DNA of 64,000 nucleotides from Chitinophagaceae bacterium. Lineage in GTDB: Bacteria; Bacteroidota; Bacteroidia; Chitinophagales; Chitinophagaceae. The stretch lies in the NCBI GenBank assembly GCA_023957575.1, contig JAMLGU010000005.1:286253-350252 (forward strand), read 5' to 3'. Position numbers and translations under genes: made by a program. Below are positions 26,433 through 36,396 of the stretch, piece after piece (within the stretch, counting starts at the first letter, position 1; every line of letters starts with the position of its first letter). The notes beneath the pieces were generated by a model. That model had not been told where the DNA came from. It worked only from the letters and a program-made list of their open reading frames with translations, and ran no database searches.

Positions 26433-27455
26433 ATGAACAGAAAAAAATTTATTTCTTCTTCGGCTTTGGCATTAGTCGGCACCGGTTTACCTTCTGCAAA
26501 GGTCATTGCATCAAAAAATGAGTTTCAGAAAATAATGATTCCGCCTTATCTGAAAACCGGAGACATGATAGGCATTACCTCTCCGGCAGGATATATTTTA
26601 AGAGAAGACATCATACCCTCAGCCACACTCATGCAGCAATGGGGGTTCAAAATAAGGGTCGGCTACACCATTGGAAAACGAGATTTTACATACGGCGGCA
26701 CAGACGAAGAAAGGCTCAACGACTTTCAAATGATGCTGGACGACCCACAGATAAAAGCCATCATGTGTGCCAGAGGCGGCTACGGTTTCGTGAGAATTAT
26801 TGACAAATTGAACTGGGAAAAGTTCAAAACAAACCCCAAATGGATTATTGGCTTTAGCGATATCACCGTACTTCACTCACACTTGCTGATGAAAGTAGGC
26901 GCAGCTTCCATTCATTCAAAAATGTGCAATAGTTTTCCGAAAGTATGGGCAGAGGCAATGCCTGAACAGAAAGATACCATCGAATCTATCCGCAAAGCAT
27001 TAACGGGAGAGAGGATGGAATATAATGCAGATTTTAATACTTTTAACCGCACGGGTTCGGCAAAAGGCATATTGGTTGGCGGAAATCTCAAAACACTTGA
27101 AAGCCTTTCCGGCTCTGCATCAGACATTAATACCGATGGCAAAATTTTGTTTGTGGAAGATACAGGAGAATATTTGTACAGCATTGACAGGATGTTCTGG
27201 AATCTGAAAAGGTCAGGCAAATTAGATAAACTTGCAGGTTTAATTGTGGGGGGAATCAAAAATAAACAGGATGACCCCGGTGAATATTTCGGGAAAACGA
27301 TTTATGAAATTGCTGCAGAAAAAATTAAGGAGTACAACTACCCTGTCTGTTTTGATTTTCCGGTAGGCCATCAAATTAATAATTATGCCTTAAAATGTGG
27401 CGTTATGCACAACCTTTCTGTTTCAGACACCGGAACTACTTTGGTTGAAATATAA
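26433..27455 (+). CDS. Exported LD-carboxypeptidase (S66 family)
   Basis: Serine peptidase that trims D-Ala from tetrapeptide stems in murein recycling or maturation. The Ser is in IIGFSDITVLH, Glu in LFVEDTGEY and His in FPVGHQINN, the S66 triad in order; ARGGYGFVRIID is also conserved. Unlike its neighbour it has an N-terminal extension beginning MNRKKFISSSALALVG, which looks like a signal or Tat-like sequence (RKKF before a hydrophobic stretch), so it is probably exported. I use ATG 26433. A paralogue follows 70 bp downstream. Confidence 0.9.
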   Translation: MNRKKFISSSALALVGTGLPSAKVIASKNEFQKIMIPPYLKTGDMIGITSPAGYILREDIIPSATLMQQWGFKIRVGYTIGKRDFTYGGTDEERLNDFQMMLDDPQIKAIMCARGGYGFVRIIDKLNWEKFKTNPKWIIGFSDITVLHSHLLMKVGAASIHSKMCNSFPKVWAEAMPEQKDTIESIRKALTGERMEYNADFNTFNRTGSAKGILVGGNLKTLESLSGSASDINTDGKILFVEDTGEYLYSIDRMFWNLKRSGKLDKLAGLIVGGIKNKQDDPGEYFGKTIYEIAAEKIKEYNYPVCFDFPVGHQINNYALKCGVMHNLSVSDTGTTLVEI

Positions 27456-27524
27456 GTCTCTAAATTAATTCTGATTAGGTAAATATCTGATAACTCAATA
27501 ATTTTAAACCTTAATACCTAAATA

Positions 27525-28439
27525 ATGATAATTCAAACTCCACCTTACCTGAATCCGGGAGATACAATCGGAATAACATGCCCGGCCGGCTTCATGGATT
27601 ATGAAAAAGCAGCTGAGTGTATAAGAGTGCTGAAGGAAGAATGGGGCTATAATGTGAAGGTAGGCAAAACACTGGGAAGCGCCTCAAAAACCTATTTTTC
27701 AGGAACCGATGAGGAAAGGCTCAATGAACTTCAGGAAATGATGGATGATAGCGAAGTAAAAGCCATCCTTTTTGCCAGAGGCGGCTACGGCATGGGAAGG
27801 ATTATTGACGATCTCAGTTTTAAAAAATTTAAGAAAAAACCAAAATGGGTAATTGGGTTCAGCGATATAACCGTATTCCACAATCACCTTTACGCCAATT
27901 ACTACATTTCTTCTCTTCATGCACCCATGGCAGCAGCCTTTAACGATGAAGGATATATCAACAAATATGTTCAATCATTAAAAGACGCTCTGGAAGGGAA
28001 TTGGGCAAAGTACAATTGCGACCCACATCCCTACAACAAAACAGGCGAGGCCATCGGAGAGTTGGTAGGAGGAAATCTGGCGCTATTTGTACACACTATT
28101 GGCACAGCATCAGAGGTAAAAACAAAAGGCAGAATTTTGTTTTTAGAGGATGTGGGCGAACAAAAATATAATATAGACAGAATGATGTATCAGCTTAAGC
28201 GCAGTGGTAAATTAGACAAATTGGCCGGTTTGATATTTGGCCATTTCAGCGATGTGCAAGATACTGAAAGACCTTTTGGTAAAGAAGTGGACGATATTAT
28301 CAATGATTTGGTAAAAGAATACGACTATCCGATTTGCTATAACTTTCCCGTAAGCCACGATAAAGAAAATTTTGCGTTAAAAATCGGAGTAGGATACAAA
28401 TTGAAAGTGACAAATAAAAAGGTAATTTTAGAAGAATAA
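27525..28439 (+). CDS. Cytoplasmic LD-carboxypeptidase (S66 family)
   Basis: Paralogue of the preceding gene without a signal peptide (304 residues). The catalytic order is preserved: Ser in VIGFSDITVFHNH, Glu in LFLEDVGEQ, His in FPVSHDKEN. Lacking an export signal it should act in the cytoplasm as the classical LdcA of peptidoglycan recycling, splitting the tripeptide-D-Ala bond of imported muropeptides. The two genes are 70 bp apart, same strand, and share the whole fold, so they are a tandem duplication with separate locations. Confidence 0.92.
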   Translation: MIIQTPPYLNPGDTIGITCPAGFMDYEKAAECIRVLKEEWGYNVKVGKTLGSASKTYFSGTDEERLNELQEMMDDSEVKAILFARGGYGMGRIIDDLSFKKFKKKPKWVIGFSDITVFHNHLYANYYISSLHAPMAAAFNDEGYINKYVQSLKDALEGNWAKYNCDPHPYNKTGEAIGELVGGNLALFVHTIGTASEVKTKGRILFLEDVGEQKYNIDRMMYQLKRSGKLDKLAGLIFGHFSDVQDTERPFGKEVDDIINDLVKEYDYPICYNFPVSHDKENFALKIGVGYKLKVTNKKVILEE

Positions 28440-28513
28440 ACAGTGAAGTGTTTTTTACTTGGGACTAAAGCAATATCCTATACTGAAATAAAACGCAACC
28501 CAAATCAAAAGTC

Positions 28514-29266
28514 TTACCTATTCTCTTCATTCAGGAGGTTGGTTTGTTTACTAATTATTTTTACAACAATATAATTCAGAATTGAAGCAACTCCTAAACC
28601 AATTATAAAACAATCATATAAATTCTTATGCTGAATGAACTGGCCAACAATATGCATGACTGCAAAGATGGTAAACAGGAGCATGATGCCTGTTTTTTCA
28701 TTTTTCAATACTTTTTTCCAACTAAAAATCAGCTGTGTTTTTTCAAAATTTTTAAACGATGGTATAAAAGCAGGTGTACGGGAAGCCCAGTTCAAATAGA
28801 GCTCGCCAAATTTTCTCCTCAAAAATTGTTCTTCTGCAAACATAATCCTCTCGTAGTAAAGCATATAAAAAAGTATAAAGGCTACAATAAACCAAAAATT
28901 TTCCAAAAGCAAAGCCGGTCCCAACCACATAAAAAAATTACCAAGATATAAAGGATGTCTTACGATTGAGTATAATCCTTTTGTATTGAGCGTATCTGCA
29001 ACCTGCTCTTTGGTGTTTCTCCCTGAGGTATTGGGTGGTGTAGCGCCAATAGTAATAACACGAATCATTAGGCCAAACAAACTTATTCCAAAACATAAAT
29101 AAAACCATACGTTTTCGAAATCAGTTTCTTCAAAATAAAATTTATCAGGATTGTACTTCATATAAACATACAAACCAAAGCCTATAACAAATATAAAAAC
29201 AGGTATAACTCCCCGATATTTAAACAACCATTGCCCCTGTTCTTCTAATTCTTCTTGTAATGGCAT
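28514..29266 (-). CDS. Isoprenylcysteine/phospholipid-type methyltransferase membrane protein
   Basis: Integral membrane methyltransferase of the ICMT/PEMT superfamily (250 residues). About six hydrophobic segments are visible. The SAM-binding region is SIVRHPLYLGNFFMWLGPALL and YYERIMFAEEQFLRRKFG, with the RHP and EE motifs of the superfamily. In Leptospira a member methylates the lipid A Kdo2 1-phosphate; that function is possible here but the sequence alone does not show it. It is divergent from nothing close and convergent with no gene; function stays at superfamily level. Confidence 0.72.
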   Translation of the reverse strand: MPLQEELEEQGQWLFKYRGVIPVFIFVIGFGLYVYMKYNPDKFYFEETDFENVWFYLCFGISLFGLMIRVITIGATPPNTSGRNTKEQVADTLNTKGLYSIVRHPLYLGNFFMWLGPALLLENFWFIVAFILFYMLYYERIMFAEEQFLRRKFGELYLNWASRTPAFIPSFKNFEKTQLIFSWKKVLKNEKTGIMLLFTIFAVMHIVGQFIQHKNLYDCFIIGLGVASILNYIVVKIISKQTNLLNEENR

Positions 29267-29348
29267 ATTTTTTTGAATTAAAATATTTTCAAGATTACCA
29301 AATTTTCTAAAATAATTGACGATTATCTGATTTTTTTTATAAAAAGAA

Positions 29349-29378
29349 AAAAGCTGTCAATATACCTGAGCAGCTTTT
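29349..29378 (-). terminator. Terminator of the acyl-CoA dehydrogenase gene
   Basis: AAAAGCTG and CAGCTTTT arms with a 14-base loop lie 35 bp after the stop at 29413. On the minus strand the stem ends in a T-rich run. Confidence 0.65.
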
Positions 29379-29412
29379 CGTAAAATTTATTTATTGATAA
29401 TTTTTCAAAAAA

Positions 29413-31116
29413 TTATTCCTGCACTTTATATTTTCCCAAATCTCCGGGATTAGTAATGTTTATAAACTCATGCTTCCCTCTATTTTCAGCATGAGCCATT
29501 TTAAGAAAAATATCGGTTGATTTCCAGAAGGAATGGTTTCGGTTTGTATCCAGAATGAGCAAATGCCCAATAATAATATTGGAAGCCATTTCCACCAAAC
29601 GTCTGGCATGAAAATCGGTATATTCATTATTGTTATGAGCCACAACTTTCTGAACTGCTTCATCATATTCATTAGCCATAGCTATTAAATATTCGCGATA
29701 ACCAGACAATTCGGGCTTTACATCTACCTTCTCATATTCGCGCATTTGGGCTAAATATCCTCCTGTAGTAACGCCCCTAACTGCTGCAACCACCTGCAGC
29801 TGGGTGGTTCCCTCATAAATACTGGTAATACGGGCATCTCGGTAAATTCGTTCGATTGGGTAATCCTTCATAAAACCACTTCCTCCGTGTATTTGCAACG
29901 AGTCATACGCTGCCTGATTGCACACTTCGGATGAAATCCCTTTCACCATCGGAGTAAAAATATCTGCCAGTTTCTGATACGATTTCATTTCAGCCCTTTC
30001 TTCCGCACTCAATGTTCTTTCTTTGGAAATATGCTCATAAGCTTTATAAATATCCACAAATCTTGCCGTTTCGTAAAGAAGGCTTCTGATGCCGTCCAAC
30101 TTTGCTTTCATTCGGCTAATCATTTCAAATACTGCGGGGAACCGGGCAATGGAACTTCCAAATTGTTTTCTTTCCTGTGCATAAGCAACCGCTTCGCGAT
30201 AGGCTGCCTCAGTAATACCAACAGATTGTGCAGCTATTCCCAAACGCGCTCCGTTCATCAATGCCATCACATATTTTATCAACCCAAGTTTTCTCTGACC
30301 TACCAATTCTACAGGTGCATTTTTGAAAACCAACTCGCATGTAGGCGATCCAATGATACCCAGCTTGTGCTCTATACGGCGCACTGTTACGGCATTGCTG
30401 TTTTTGTCATAAATAAACATTGACAAGCCGCGCCCATCGCTGGTACCTTCTTCACTACGAGCCAATACCAATGAAATATGACCGTCTCCATTGGTGATGA
30501 ACCTCTTAACCCCATTCAAATACCATTGTCCATCAATAAGCGTAGCTTTTAACTGTACTGCCTGAAGGTCACTGCCTGCATCGGGTTCGGTTAAGTCCAT
30601 AGCGGCTGTTTCACCTTTGGAAATGCGCGGGAGATACTTTGCCTGCTGCTCTTCATCAGCAAACTCATGAATAGTTTCGGCACAATCCTGTAATCCCCAG
30701 ATGTTTACAAAACCCGCATCTGCACGGCTCACAATATCTGCTGCCATAATATAGGGTACAATCGGAAAGTTTAACCCATCATATTTACGAGGAAGCGTGA
30801 TCCCCATCAGGCCGGCCTGCACTATGGCATCCAGGTTTTTTTGAGTACCATCGGCATAATAAACCCTGCCATTTTCAAGTTTAGGCCCCTCGGCATCCAC
30901 TCCTTCGGCATTAGGCGCAATAGTGTTGGCGCTTATATCGCCCACTATTTCAAGCACTTTATCATAACTGTCCATTGCATCTTCAAAATCTGCCGGTGCA
31001 TAATCAAATTGATCCTTATTTGTAAAATTTCTTTCTTTTAAAGCAACAATTTTTTGCATCAACGGATGTGCCAGATGAAACTTCAATTCGGGGGTATCTA
31101 AATAAAAATTTGACAT
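29413..31116 (-). CDS. Acyl-CoA dehydrogenase
   Basis: FAD enzyme that oxidises acyl-CoA to 2-enoyl-CoA and passes electrons to ETF. The substrate-binding DLTEPDAGSDLQAV and KRFITNGDG are present, as is the QIHGGSGFMKDYPIER loop and the catalytic Glu of the SIYEGTTQLQ motif. At 567 residues it is longer than the usual 380-residue core, with a C-terminal extension of about 130 residues. Two ETF subunits follow upstream in the same orientation. Chain-length preference cannot be read. Confidence 0.93.
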   Translation of the reverse strand: MSNFYLDTPELKFHLAHPLMQKIVALKERNFTNKDQFDYAPADFEDAMDSYDKVLEIVGDISANTIAPNAEGVDAEGPKLENGRVYYADGTQKNLDAIVQAGLMGITLPRKYDGLNFPIVPYIMAADIVSRADAGFVNIWGLQDCAETIHEFADEEQQAKYLPRISKGETAAMDLTEPDAGSDLQAVQLKATLIDGQWYLNGVKRFITNGDGHISLVLARSEEGTSDGRGLSMFIYDKNSNAVTVRRIEHKLGIIGSPTCELVFKNAPVELVGQRKLGLIKYVMALMNGARLGIAAQSVGITEAAYREAVAYAQERKQFGSSIARFPAVFEMISRMKAKLDGIRSLLYETARFVDIYKAYEHISKERTLSAEERAEMKSYQKLADIFTPMVKGISSEVCNQAAYDSLQIHGGSGFMKDYPIERIYRDARITSIYEGTTQLQVVAAVRGVTTGGYLAQMREYEKVDVKPELSGYREYLIAMANEYDEAVQKVVAHNNNEYTDFHARRLVEMASNIIIGHLLILDTNRNHSFWKSTDIFLKMAHAENRGKHEFINITNPGDLGKYKVQE

Positions 31117-31130
31117 CGTTTATAATTTAT

Positions 31131-31214
31131 GATTGTAGATTACAGATTGCTGATTACAGATTACAGATTACAGATTACAGATTACAGATTGCTGATTGCT
31201 GATTGCTGATTGAT
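31131..31214. repeat. Heptamer array (GATTACA/GATTGCT, 12 units)
   Basis: Twelve consecutive 7-bp units: GATTGTA, GATTACA, GATTGCT, five GATTACA, three GATTGCT, GATTGAT. It fills most of the 127 bp between the acyl-CoA dehydrogenase start and the etfA stop, so it lies in the dehydrogenase leader. Confidence 0.9.
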
Positions 31215-31243
31215 AAATTTCATTTTCCACAATCAGCTTTCTA

Positions 31244-32263
31244 TTATTTAACGTTTTTCTTATAATACTTTACCATCTTGGGAACAATCTGAGCGATATC
31301 GCCATTAATAACATAATCGGCTATTTTATTAATGGGCGCATTTGGGTCATTATTAATCGAAATGACCATTGCAGACTCTTGCATTCCTGCAATATGCTGA
31401 ATTTGTCCACTGATGCCGCAGGCTATGTAGAGCTTTGGCCTCACTGTAACACCCGTTTGACCAATCTGCCTGCCTTTTTCCACAAAACCTGCATCAATAG
31501 CCGCTCTGGAAGCGCCTACCTCAGCGCCAATGGCATGAGCCAGTTCAAACAACAGGTCAAAATTTTCCTTACTGCCAACTCCATAACCTCCCGATATAAT
31601 CACGGGCGCATTCTTCAGGTTTATTTTTGATTCCTCCATTTGCCTCTCAATAATTTTCACCACAAAATCAGCATCGTTTAAATATTTGTTCACCTCTATG
31701 TGAACCACCTGAGCCTGATGATTTTCATTAAGCATTTCCTTTTTCATCACGCCTTCTCTCACTGTTGCCATTTGTGGGCGATTGTCGGGGTTCACAATCC
31801 AGGCAATGATATTACCGCCGAAGGCAGGTCGAATCTGGTACAGCAGGTTTTCGTATTTTTTACCCACCTTTTTATCCTCATATTCTCCAATTTCAAGTTC
31901 GGTACAATCTGCCGTAAGACCGCTTACCAATGAAGAAGAAATTCTGGGACCCAAATCGCGCCCGATAGAAGTAGCACCCATCAGTACAATTTGCGGCCGG
32001 GTTTCTTTGAACAATCCCACAGCAACAGCCGTATGCGGTAAAGTGGAATAGGGGTACAAACGTTTATCATCTGCTATAAACAGAATATCTGTTCCATATT
32101 TTGACACTTCTTTATCAACACCCTCCAAATTCTCGCCAATCACCAATGCCTCCAATTTGCAGCCTAATTGATTGGCAAGAGAGCGCCCTTTTGTAAGCAA
32201 TTCAAAACTCACGTCCTGAATTTTACCTTCTTCATATTCGCAATAAACGCAAACGTTATTCAT
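31244..32263 (-). CDS. etfA: Electron transfer flavoprotein, alpha subunit
   Basis: FAD-carrying subunit of ETF that takes electrons from acyl-CoA dehydrogenases to ETF:quinone oxidoreductase. The FAD-binding C-terminal domain is clear: VIISGGYGVGSKENFDLL, GASRAAIDAGFV, VTVRPKLYIACGISGQIQHIAGM and a final SINNDPNAPI. Length 339 is a little above the usual 315. It follows etfB by 113 bp and precedes the acyl-CoA dehydrogenase, so the three probably form one electron-flow unit. Confidence 0.95.
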   Translation of the reverse strand: MNNVCVYCEYEEGKIQDVSFELLTKGRSLANQLGCKLEALVIGENLEGVDKEVSKYGTDILFIADDKRLYPYSTLPHTAVAVGLFKETRPQIVLMGATSIGRDLGPRISSSLVSGLTADCTELEIGEYEDKKVGKKYENLLYQIRPAFGGNIIAWIVNPDNRPQMATVREGVMKKEMLNENHQAQVVHIEVNKYLNDADFVVKIIERQMEESKINLKNAPVIISGGYGVGSKENFDLLFELAHAIGAEVGASRAAIDAGFVEKGRQIGQTGVTVRPKLYIACGISGQIQHIAGMQESAMVISINNDPNAPINKIADYVINGDIAQIVPKMVKYYKKNVK

Positions 32264-32376
32264 ATAAAAAGATTAATTTATTTTTCAATAATTTGTTTAA
32301 AGGCTTAATTATCAGTTAATTACCGAATCAAATACTCAAAACCGCTCTTTGGATATTTAAAACCCAAAGTACCTAC

Positions 32377-33243
32377 TTAGCCCAAAGTATGATTATCAAT
32401 CAACTCTTTCATCAAGTCTTCTATCTCTTGCTCTGTAGTAATTATTTTAGAATCCTTTGCCTGAAATACAATATTTTTTATTTGTTTCACTTTTGTAGGA
32501 GAACCCTTTAGTCCTAATTGTGTGGGGTCGGGATCCACGTTTATTGCACCCCATTCGGTAATTTGCAGGTAAGGCCTCTCATTGGAAAGTGTGATATAAT
32601 CCTCAGAAGCATTACTCATTTCTGAAATAGTCTTTGCCTTTTTGTATTTCATCAGTCTTTTTGCGTTTCGCGGACGACATTCCGGCGCTGTACCATTTAC
32701 TGTAATCACCAAAGGCATTTGAGCCGATACCGTTTCTACCCCTTTTTCCAGTCTGCGCTTTATTACAATTATTTTGTCTTTAATTTCGCCCAATGCTTCT
32801 GCATAAGTAACCTGGGGGATCGCTAATTTTTCGGCTACCTGAGGACCAACCTGTGCTGTATCGCCATCAATTGCCTGCCTACCTCCAAAAATCATGTCAA
32901 AATCGCCTATTTTTTTAATGGCACACGACAGCGCATAAGAAGTGGCAAGCGTATCTGACCCGGCAAAAGCTTTATCAGTAAGGAGTACGCCTGCATCTGC
33001 TCCGCGATATAAACCCTCTCTCAGAATTTCTGCGGCACGAGGCGGCCCCATTGTCAGCAACGTAATGGTTGAGGCCGGATATCGGTCTTTAACAGATAAA
33101 GCCATTTCCAAAGCATTGAGGTCTTCGGGGTTGAAAATGGCCGGTAAAGCAGCCCTGTTTACAGTTCCATCGGCTTTCATGGCATCTTTTCCAACTGCTC
33201 TTGTATCCGGCACCTGTTTGGCTAATACAATAATTTTGTACAT
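32377..33243 (-). CDS. etfB: Electron transfer flavoprotein, beta subunit
   Basis: AMP-binding subunit of ETF. I use the ATG at 33243 (MYKIIVLAKQVPDTR); the upstream frame adds 11 unrelated residues. GRQAIDGDTAQVGPQVAEKL and LPLVITVNGTAPECRPRNA-type segments are the family signature. Length 288 is slightly more than the standard 255 because of a C-terminal extension. It heads the etfB-etfA-acyl-CoA dehydrogenase series with a promoter candidate immediately upstream. Confidence 0.95.
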   Translation of the reverse strand: MYKIIVLAKQVPDTRAVGKDAMKADGTVNRAALPAIFNPEDLNALEMALSVKDRYPASTITLLTMGPPRAAEILREGLYRGADAGVLLTDKAFAGSDTLATSYALSCAIKKIGDFDMIFGGRQAIDGDTAQVGPQVAEKLAIPQVTYAEALGEIKDKIIVIKRRLEKGVETVSAQMPLVITVNGTAPECRPRNAKRLMKYKKAKTISEMSNASEDYITLSNERPYLQITEWGAINVDPDPTQLGLKGSPTKVKQIKNIVFQAKDSKIITTEQEIEDLMKELIDNHTLG

Positions 33244-33264
33244 ATAGCTTACATTTTGAATATA

Positions 33265-33295
33265 CAAACCTACCAAAGCGCAGGCTCTAAATAAA
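33265..33295 (-). promoter_or_regulatory. Candidate etfB promoter
   Basis: On the minus strand TTTA (33292-33295), 19-bp spacer, TAGGTTTG (33265-33272). The -7 box is an exact TAnnTTTG; the -33 box matches three of four positions. It ends about 21 bp before the ATG. Confidence 0.5.
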
Positions 33296-33399
33296 TGACC
33301 CTTATCATATCAGCTAATGAGAGTTGGTAGCTAAATCTTTATCAAATCGAGTAGGTAGATAGGGATTATTAATTACCATGCACGGCACACCAAAAAAAT

Positions 33400-33428
33400 C
33401 CCCGAAGAATTAAGGCAAATCTTCGGGG
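33400..33428 (-). terminator. Terminator of the M16 peptidase gene
   Basis: CCCCGAAGA and TCTTCGGGG arms with an 11-base loop, followed on the minus strand by seven Ts. It is 38 bp past the stop at 33467. Confidence 0.8.
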
Positions 33429-33466
33429 AATTTATTTTATTGAACAAGAATCAGCTCATCCCGTCG

Positions 33467-36286
33467 TTATTTCTTTTCAGGTCTTAAAATAGCAGTGAAA
33501 ACATTTTTGCCATTAAATAATTTCTGTGCAGTTTCCTGTACGCCTTTTGGTGTAAGCGCATTGACATACTTTTCATAATTCAAAAATCTGTCCACATTTT
33601 TCTTCTCGAGCTTTGTGCTTAGGATATAATTCAACCAGGTACTATTTTGTTTCATGGCTGTCTTGCGAGATTCTAACCATTGTCTTTTCACCTTATTCAG
33701 GTTTTCCAATGAAGGGCCTTGTGTTTTTATGCTTTCAATCTCATGATCCATTGCCTTCAACAAGGTGTCAATCTTATCGGGGCCCGTAGGCAACACAAAC
33801 ATAGCTGTATAGTTTTGATAAGGAATTTTAGAAACAGCCACCTGCGTGCTTCCACCATAAATCCCCTGAATTTTTTCTCTTAATTCTTCTATTATTCTGA
33901 TATTCAGTATTTCGCTGAGAGCGCTCGCTTTCAGGCTCAGGTCATCGCTGAAAGGAATTTCGCCTGTTACCATCGAAATAATCATGCTCTTATCCGCCTG
34001 ACCTTTATACACATTCAGGGTCTCAACACCTTTCACAGGTCTTACACCCTGATCTTTGAAATTAAATACCTTTTTAACAGATGGCAGCCCCCCGATATAT
34101 TTTTCAACCAATGGTTTCAGCGTTGCTTCATCAATACTGCCCACGATAACGAAATTCATTCCATAGGCATTTTCGATACGCTCTTTATAGATTTCCAACG
34201 CCCTATTCATATCCACTTTGTCAAAATCTTCGGGACGAGGCACTCCGGGTCCCAGAGGATTGTTTTTATACAACACCTTATAGAGCGTATCTGTAAAAGC
34301 AGTTTGAGGGTCGGCCATCATAAATGCTAATTGTGCTTTCATTTTTTGCACATAAGATTTATAAAGCGATTCGTCAACTCGCGGTGAAGTTGCTTTCAAG
34401 TACAAAAGCTGAAGCATCGTTTCCAGGTCTTTTACACTACTGCTACCCGAAAATCCTTCCTGCGTACCCGACAAGGAAGCGCCGGCATTTGCTGTCTTTC
34501 CGGCTAAGGCCTTCTGAAGGTCGGTAGGTGAAAAATCGCCATAACCCATTGCATTTACAACCGACAAGACATTTTGAGCATTATATTTATCCTTCAGGCC
34601 ATAATTGCTGGTACCACCATATCTGCGACCGGTTAGTAAAATTTCATCATTTTTGAAATCTGTTTTTTTGATTGTAACCGTAGTTCCATTACTCAAATTC
34701 CAGGTTTTGGTACCTAATCTTGATTCAACAGTTTGTTTTACAATCTTTCCGGCTACAGGTTCTTTACTCAACAATTTGGTAGCAACCGCCTTTTCTTCGT
34801 GGGCTTCAATATCTGTTCTGGCGGCCATATCGGTTGCCACTTTAATCAAATCTGTAGCAAGAGGCAGTTCTTTGGCATCGGGCCCCATTAATGAAACAAA
34901 AAATTCAGGTGTTTTTTGCAGCAATTTGGCAATGCCTGCCACATCTTCCAATGTAATTTGCGGAATCAATTCATTGTAATAATTATTTTCAACCTCTATA
35001 CCGGGGATGGGTTCATTTGAAAGGAAATTTCTTAAATATTCGCCCACATATCTCGAAGATTCTGTTTTTTCTTTTTCCTTAAATGCTTTCTCCATACCCG
35101 CCTTCAGGTTAAGTTTTGCCCTATCAAGTTCAGGTTGGGTAAATCCAAATCTTTTGGCTCTTTCAATTTCTTCCATCAGTGCGCTTAGTCCTTTTTTGGC
35201 AGCGTTTGCATCAGATACGGCTGTAATGGCATTAAACTGGTCGTAACCGCGTGCATAACTTTCAAAATAAGTAGCGCCAAACAGAAATGGCGGATTTTCT
35301 TTTTGGGTCAGTTCGCTAAGACGGTAATTGAGCAGGGTGGTAAATATATTCTTAACAATATCATTTTTGTACTCGCCAACCGTTGTAGCCTGCACAGACG
35401 GAAAAGCGCTGTAAGCTAAAGAAATGATGTAGTTGGTTGCTTCTTTGTCTGTAACCACTTTCCCTTCATTGGTTTTATAGGGCGATACCTGAGCGTAAGT
35501 TCTTTCTCTGGCATTTGTAGGGTTTGTTAATCCGCTAAAATGTTTTTTTATCATTGCTTCTGCTTTGGCAGGATCTACATCTCCCACTACAATAACAGCC
35601 ATCAAATTAGGGCGGTACCATTCTTTATAAAACCTGCGGATTGCATCAGGCTTGAAAGTCTTGATGATTGAATCTAACCCAATCGGCAGCCTGTTGGCAT
35701 ATTTACTTCCGGCAAAAATGTATGGAAACAACTGGCGAGTCATTCTGTCATCGGCTCCCTTTCCCAACCTGCTTTCTTCGAGGATAATGGCTCGCTCTCC
35801 TTCAATATCATCATTCAGGTAGGTAACATTATGCGCCCAGTCTTCCAGCACCTGAAAACCCTTTTCAAGATTTTCGGGCTTATCCACCGGAATCGGTAAC
35901 ATATACACTGTTTCGTCAAAACTGGTGTAAGCGTTCAAATCGTTACCAAAACCTACACCAATGTTTTGCAAGAAACTTACGATTTCATTCTTTTTGAAGT
36001 TTTTGGTTCCATTGAATGCCATGTGTTCGGCCATGTGTGCCAGGCCTTGCTGGTCATCATCTTCCATAATAGAACCGGTATTCACCACCAAACGCAGTTC
36101 CACTTTTTGCTCTGGCTTTTTGTTTTCTCTGATATAATAGGTAAGTCCGTTGGCAAGTTTCCCAATTTTTACTTTGGGATCAACAGGGATTTTATCATTC
36201 AGGTTTATCTGGGCAAAAAGCGTAACACAACCCAATAAAAAGAATGTAAAAAAGAACCCTTTTAAAAACTGTTTTCTTTGATTCAT
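33467..36286 (-). CDS. Exported M16 (pitrilysin-like) zinc peptidase
   Basis: A full-length two-lobed M16B peptidase (939 residues). A signal peptide spans residues 1-26 (ending LFAQ). The inverted zinc motif is H84-M-A-E-H88 with the distal ligand Glu in the ERAIILEESR helix. A second, inactive M16 half follows, as expected. Such enzymes degrade oligopeptides and misfolded fragments in the periplasm. Nothing next to it suggests a dedicated substrate. Confidence 0.93.
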   Translation of the reverse strand: MNQRKQFLKGFFFTFFLLGCVTLFAQINLNDKIPVDPKVKIGKLANGLTYYIRENKKPEQKVELRLVVNTGSIMEDDDQQGLAHMAEHMAFNGTKNFKKNEIVSFLQNIGVGFGNDLNAYTSFDETVYMLPIPVDKPENLEKGFQVLEDWAHNVTYLNDDIEGERAIILEESRLGKGADDRMTRQLFPYIFAGSKYANRLPIGLDSIIKTFKPDAIRRFYKEWYRPNLMAVIVVGDVDPAKAEAMIKKHFSGLTNPTNARERTYAQVSPYKTNEGKVVTDKEATNYIISLAYSAFPSVQATTVGEYKNDIVKNIFTTLLNYRLSELTQKENPPFLFGATYFESYARGYDQFNAITAVSDANAAKKGLSALMEEIERAKRFGFTQPELDRAKLNLKAGMEKAFKEKEKTESSRYVGEYLRNFLSNEPIPGIEVENNYYNELIPQITLEDVAGIAKLLQKTPEFFVSLMGPDAKELPLATDLIKVATDMAARTDIEAHEEKAVATKLLSKEPVAGKIVKQTVESRLGTKTWNLSNGTTVTIKKTDFKNDEILLTGRRYGGTSNYGLKDKYNAQNVLSVVNAMGYGDFSPTDLQKALAGKTANAGASLSGTQEGFSGSSSVKDLETMLQLLYLKATSPRVDESLYKSYVQKMKAQLAFMMADPQTAFTDTLYKVLYKNNPLGPGVPRPEDFDKVDMNRALEIYKERIENAYGMNFVIVGSIDEATLKPLVEKYIGGLPSVKKVFNFKDQGVRPVKGVETLNVYKGQADKSMIISMVTGEIPFSDDLSLKASALSEILNIRIIEELREKIQGIYGGSTQVAVSKIPYQNYTAMFVLPTGPDKIDTLLKAMDHEIESIKTQGPSLENLNKVKRQWLESRKTAMKQNSTWLNYILSTKLEKKNVDRFLNYEKYVNALTPKGVQETAQKLFNGKNVFTAILRPEKK

Positions 36287-36396
36287 ATACTTTGATTTAA
36301 ATATTTTGAGTATTTGATTTGCATTTATTAAATATACTATGCAGTCCGTCTTTTTCTGTTTTGAATAAACTGTATGGTTTAAATCTGTGGGCGAAT

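Noticed and set aside
31131..31214. Heptamer array as a CRISPR
   Set aside because: Units are 7 bp with no unique spacers and there are no cas genes.
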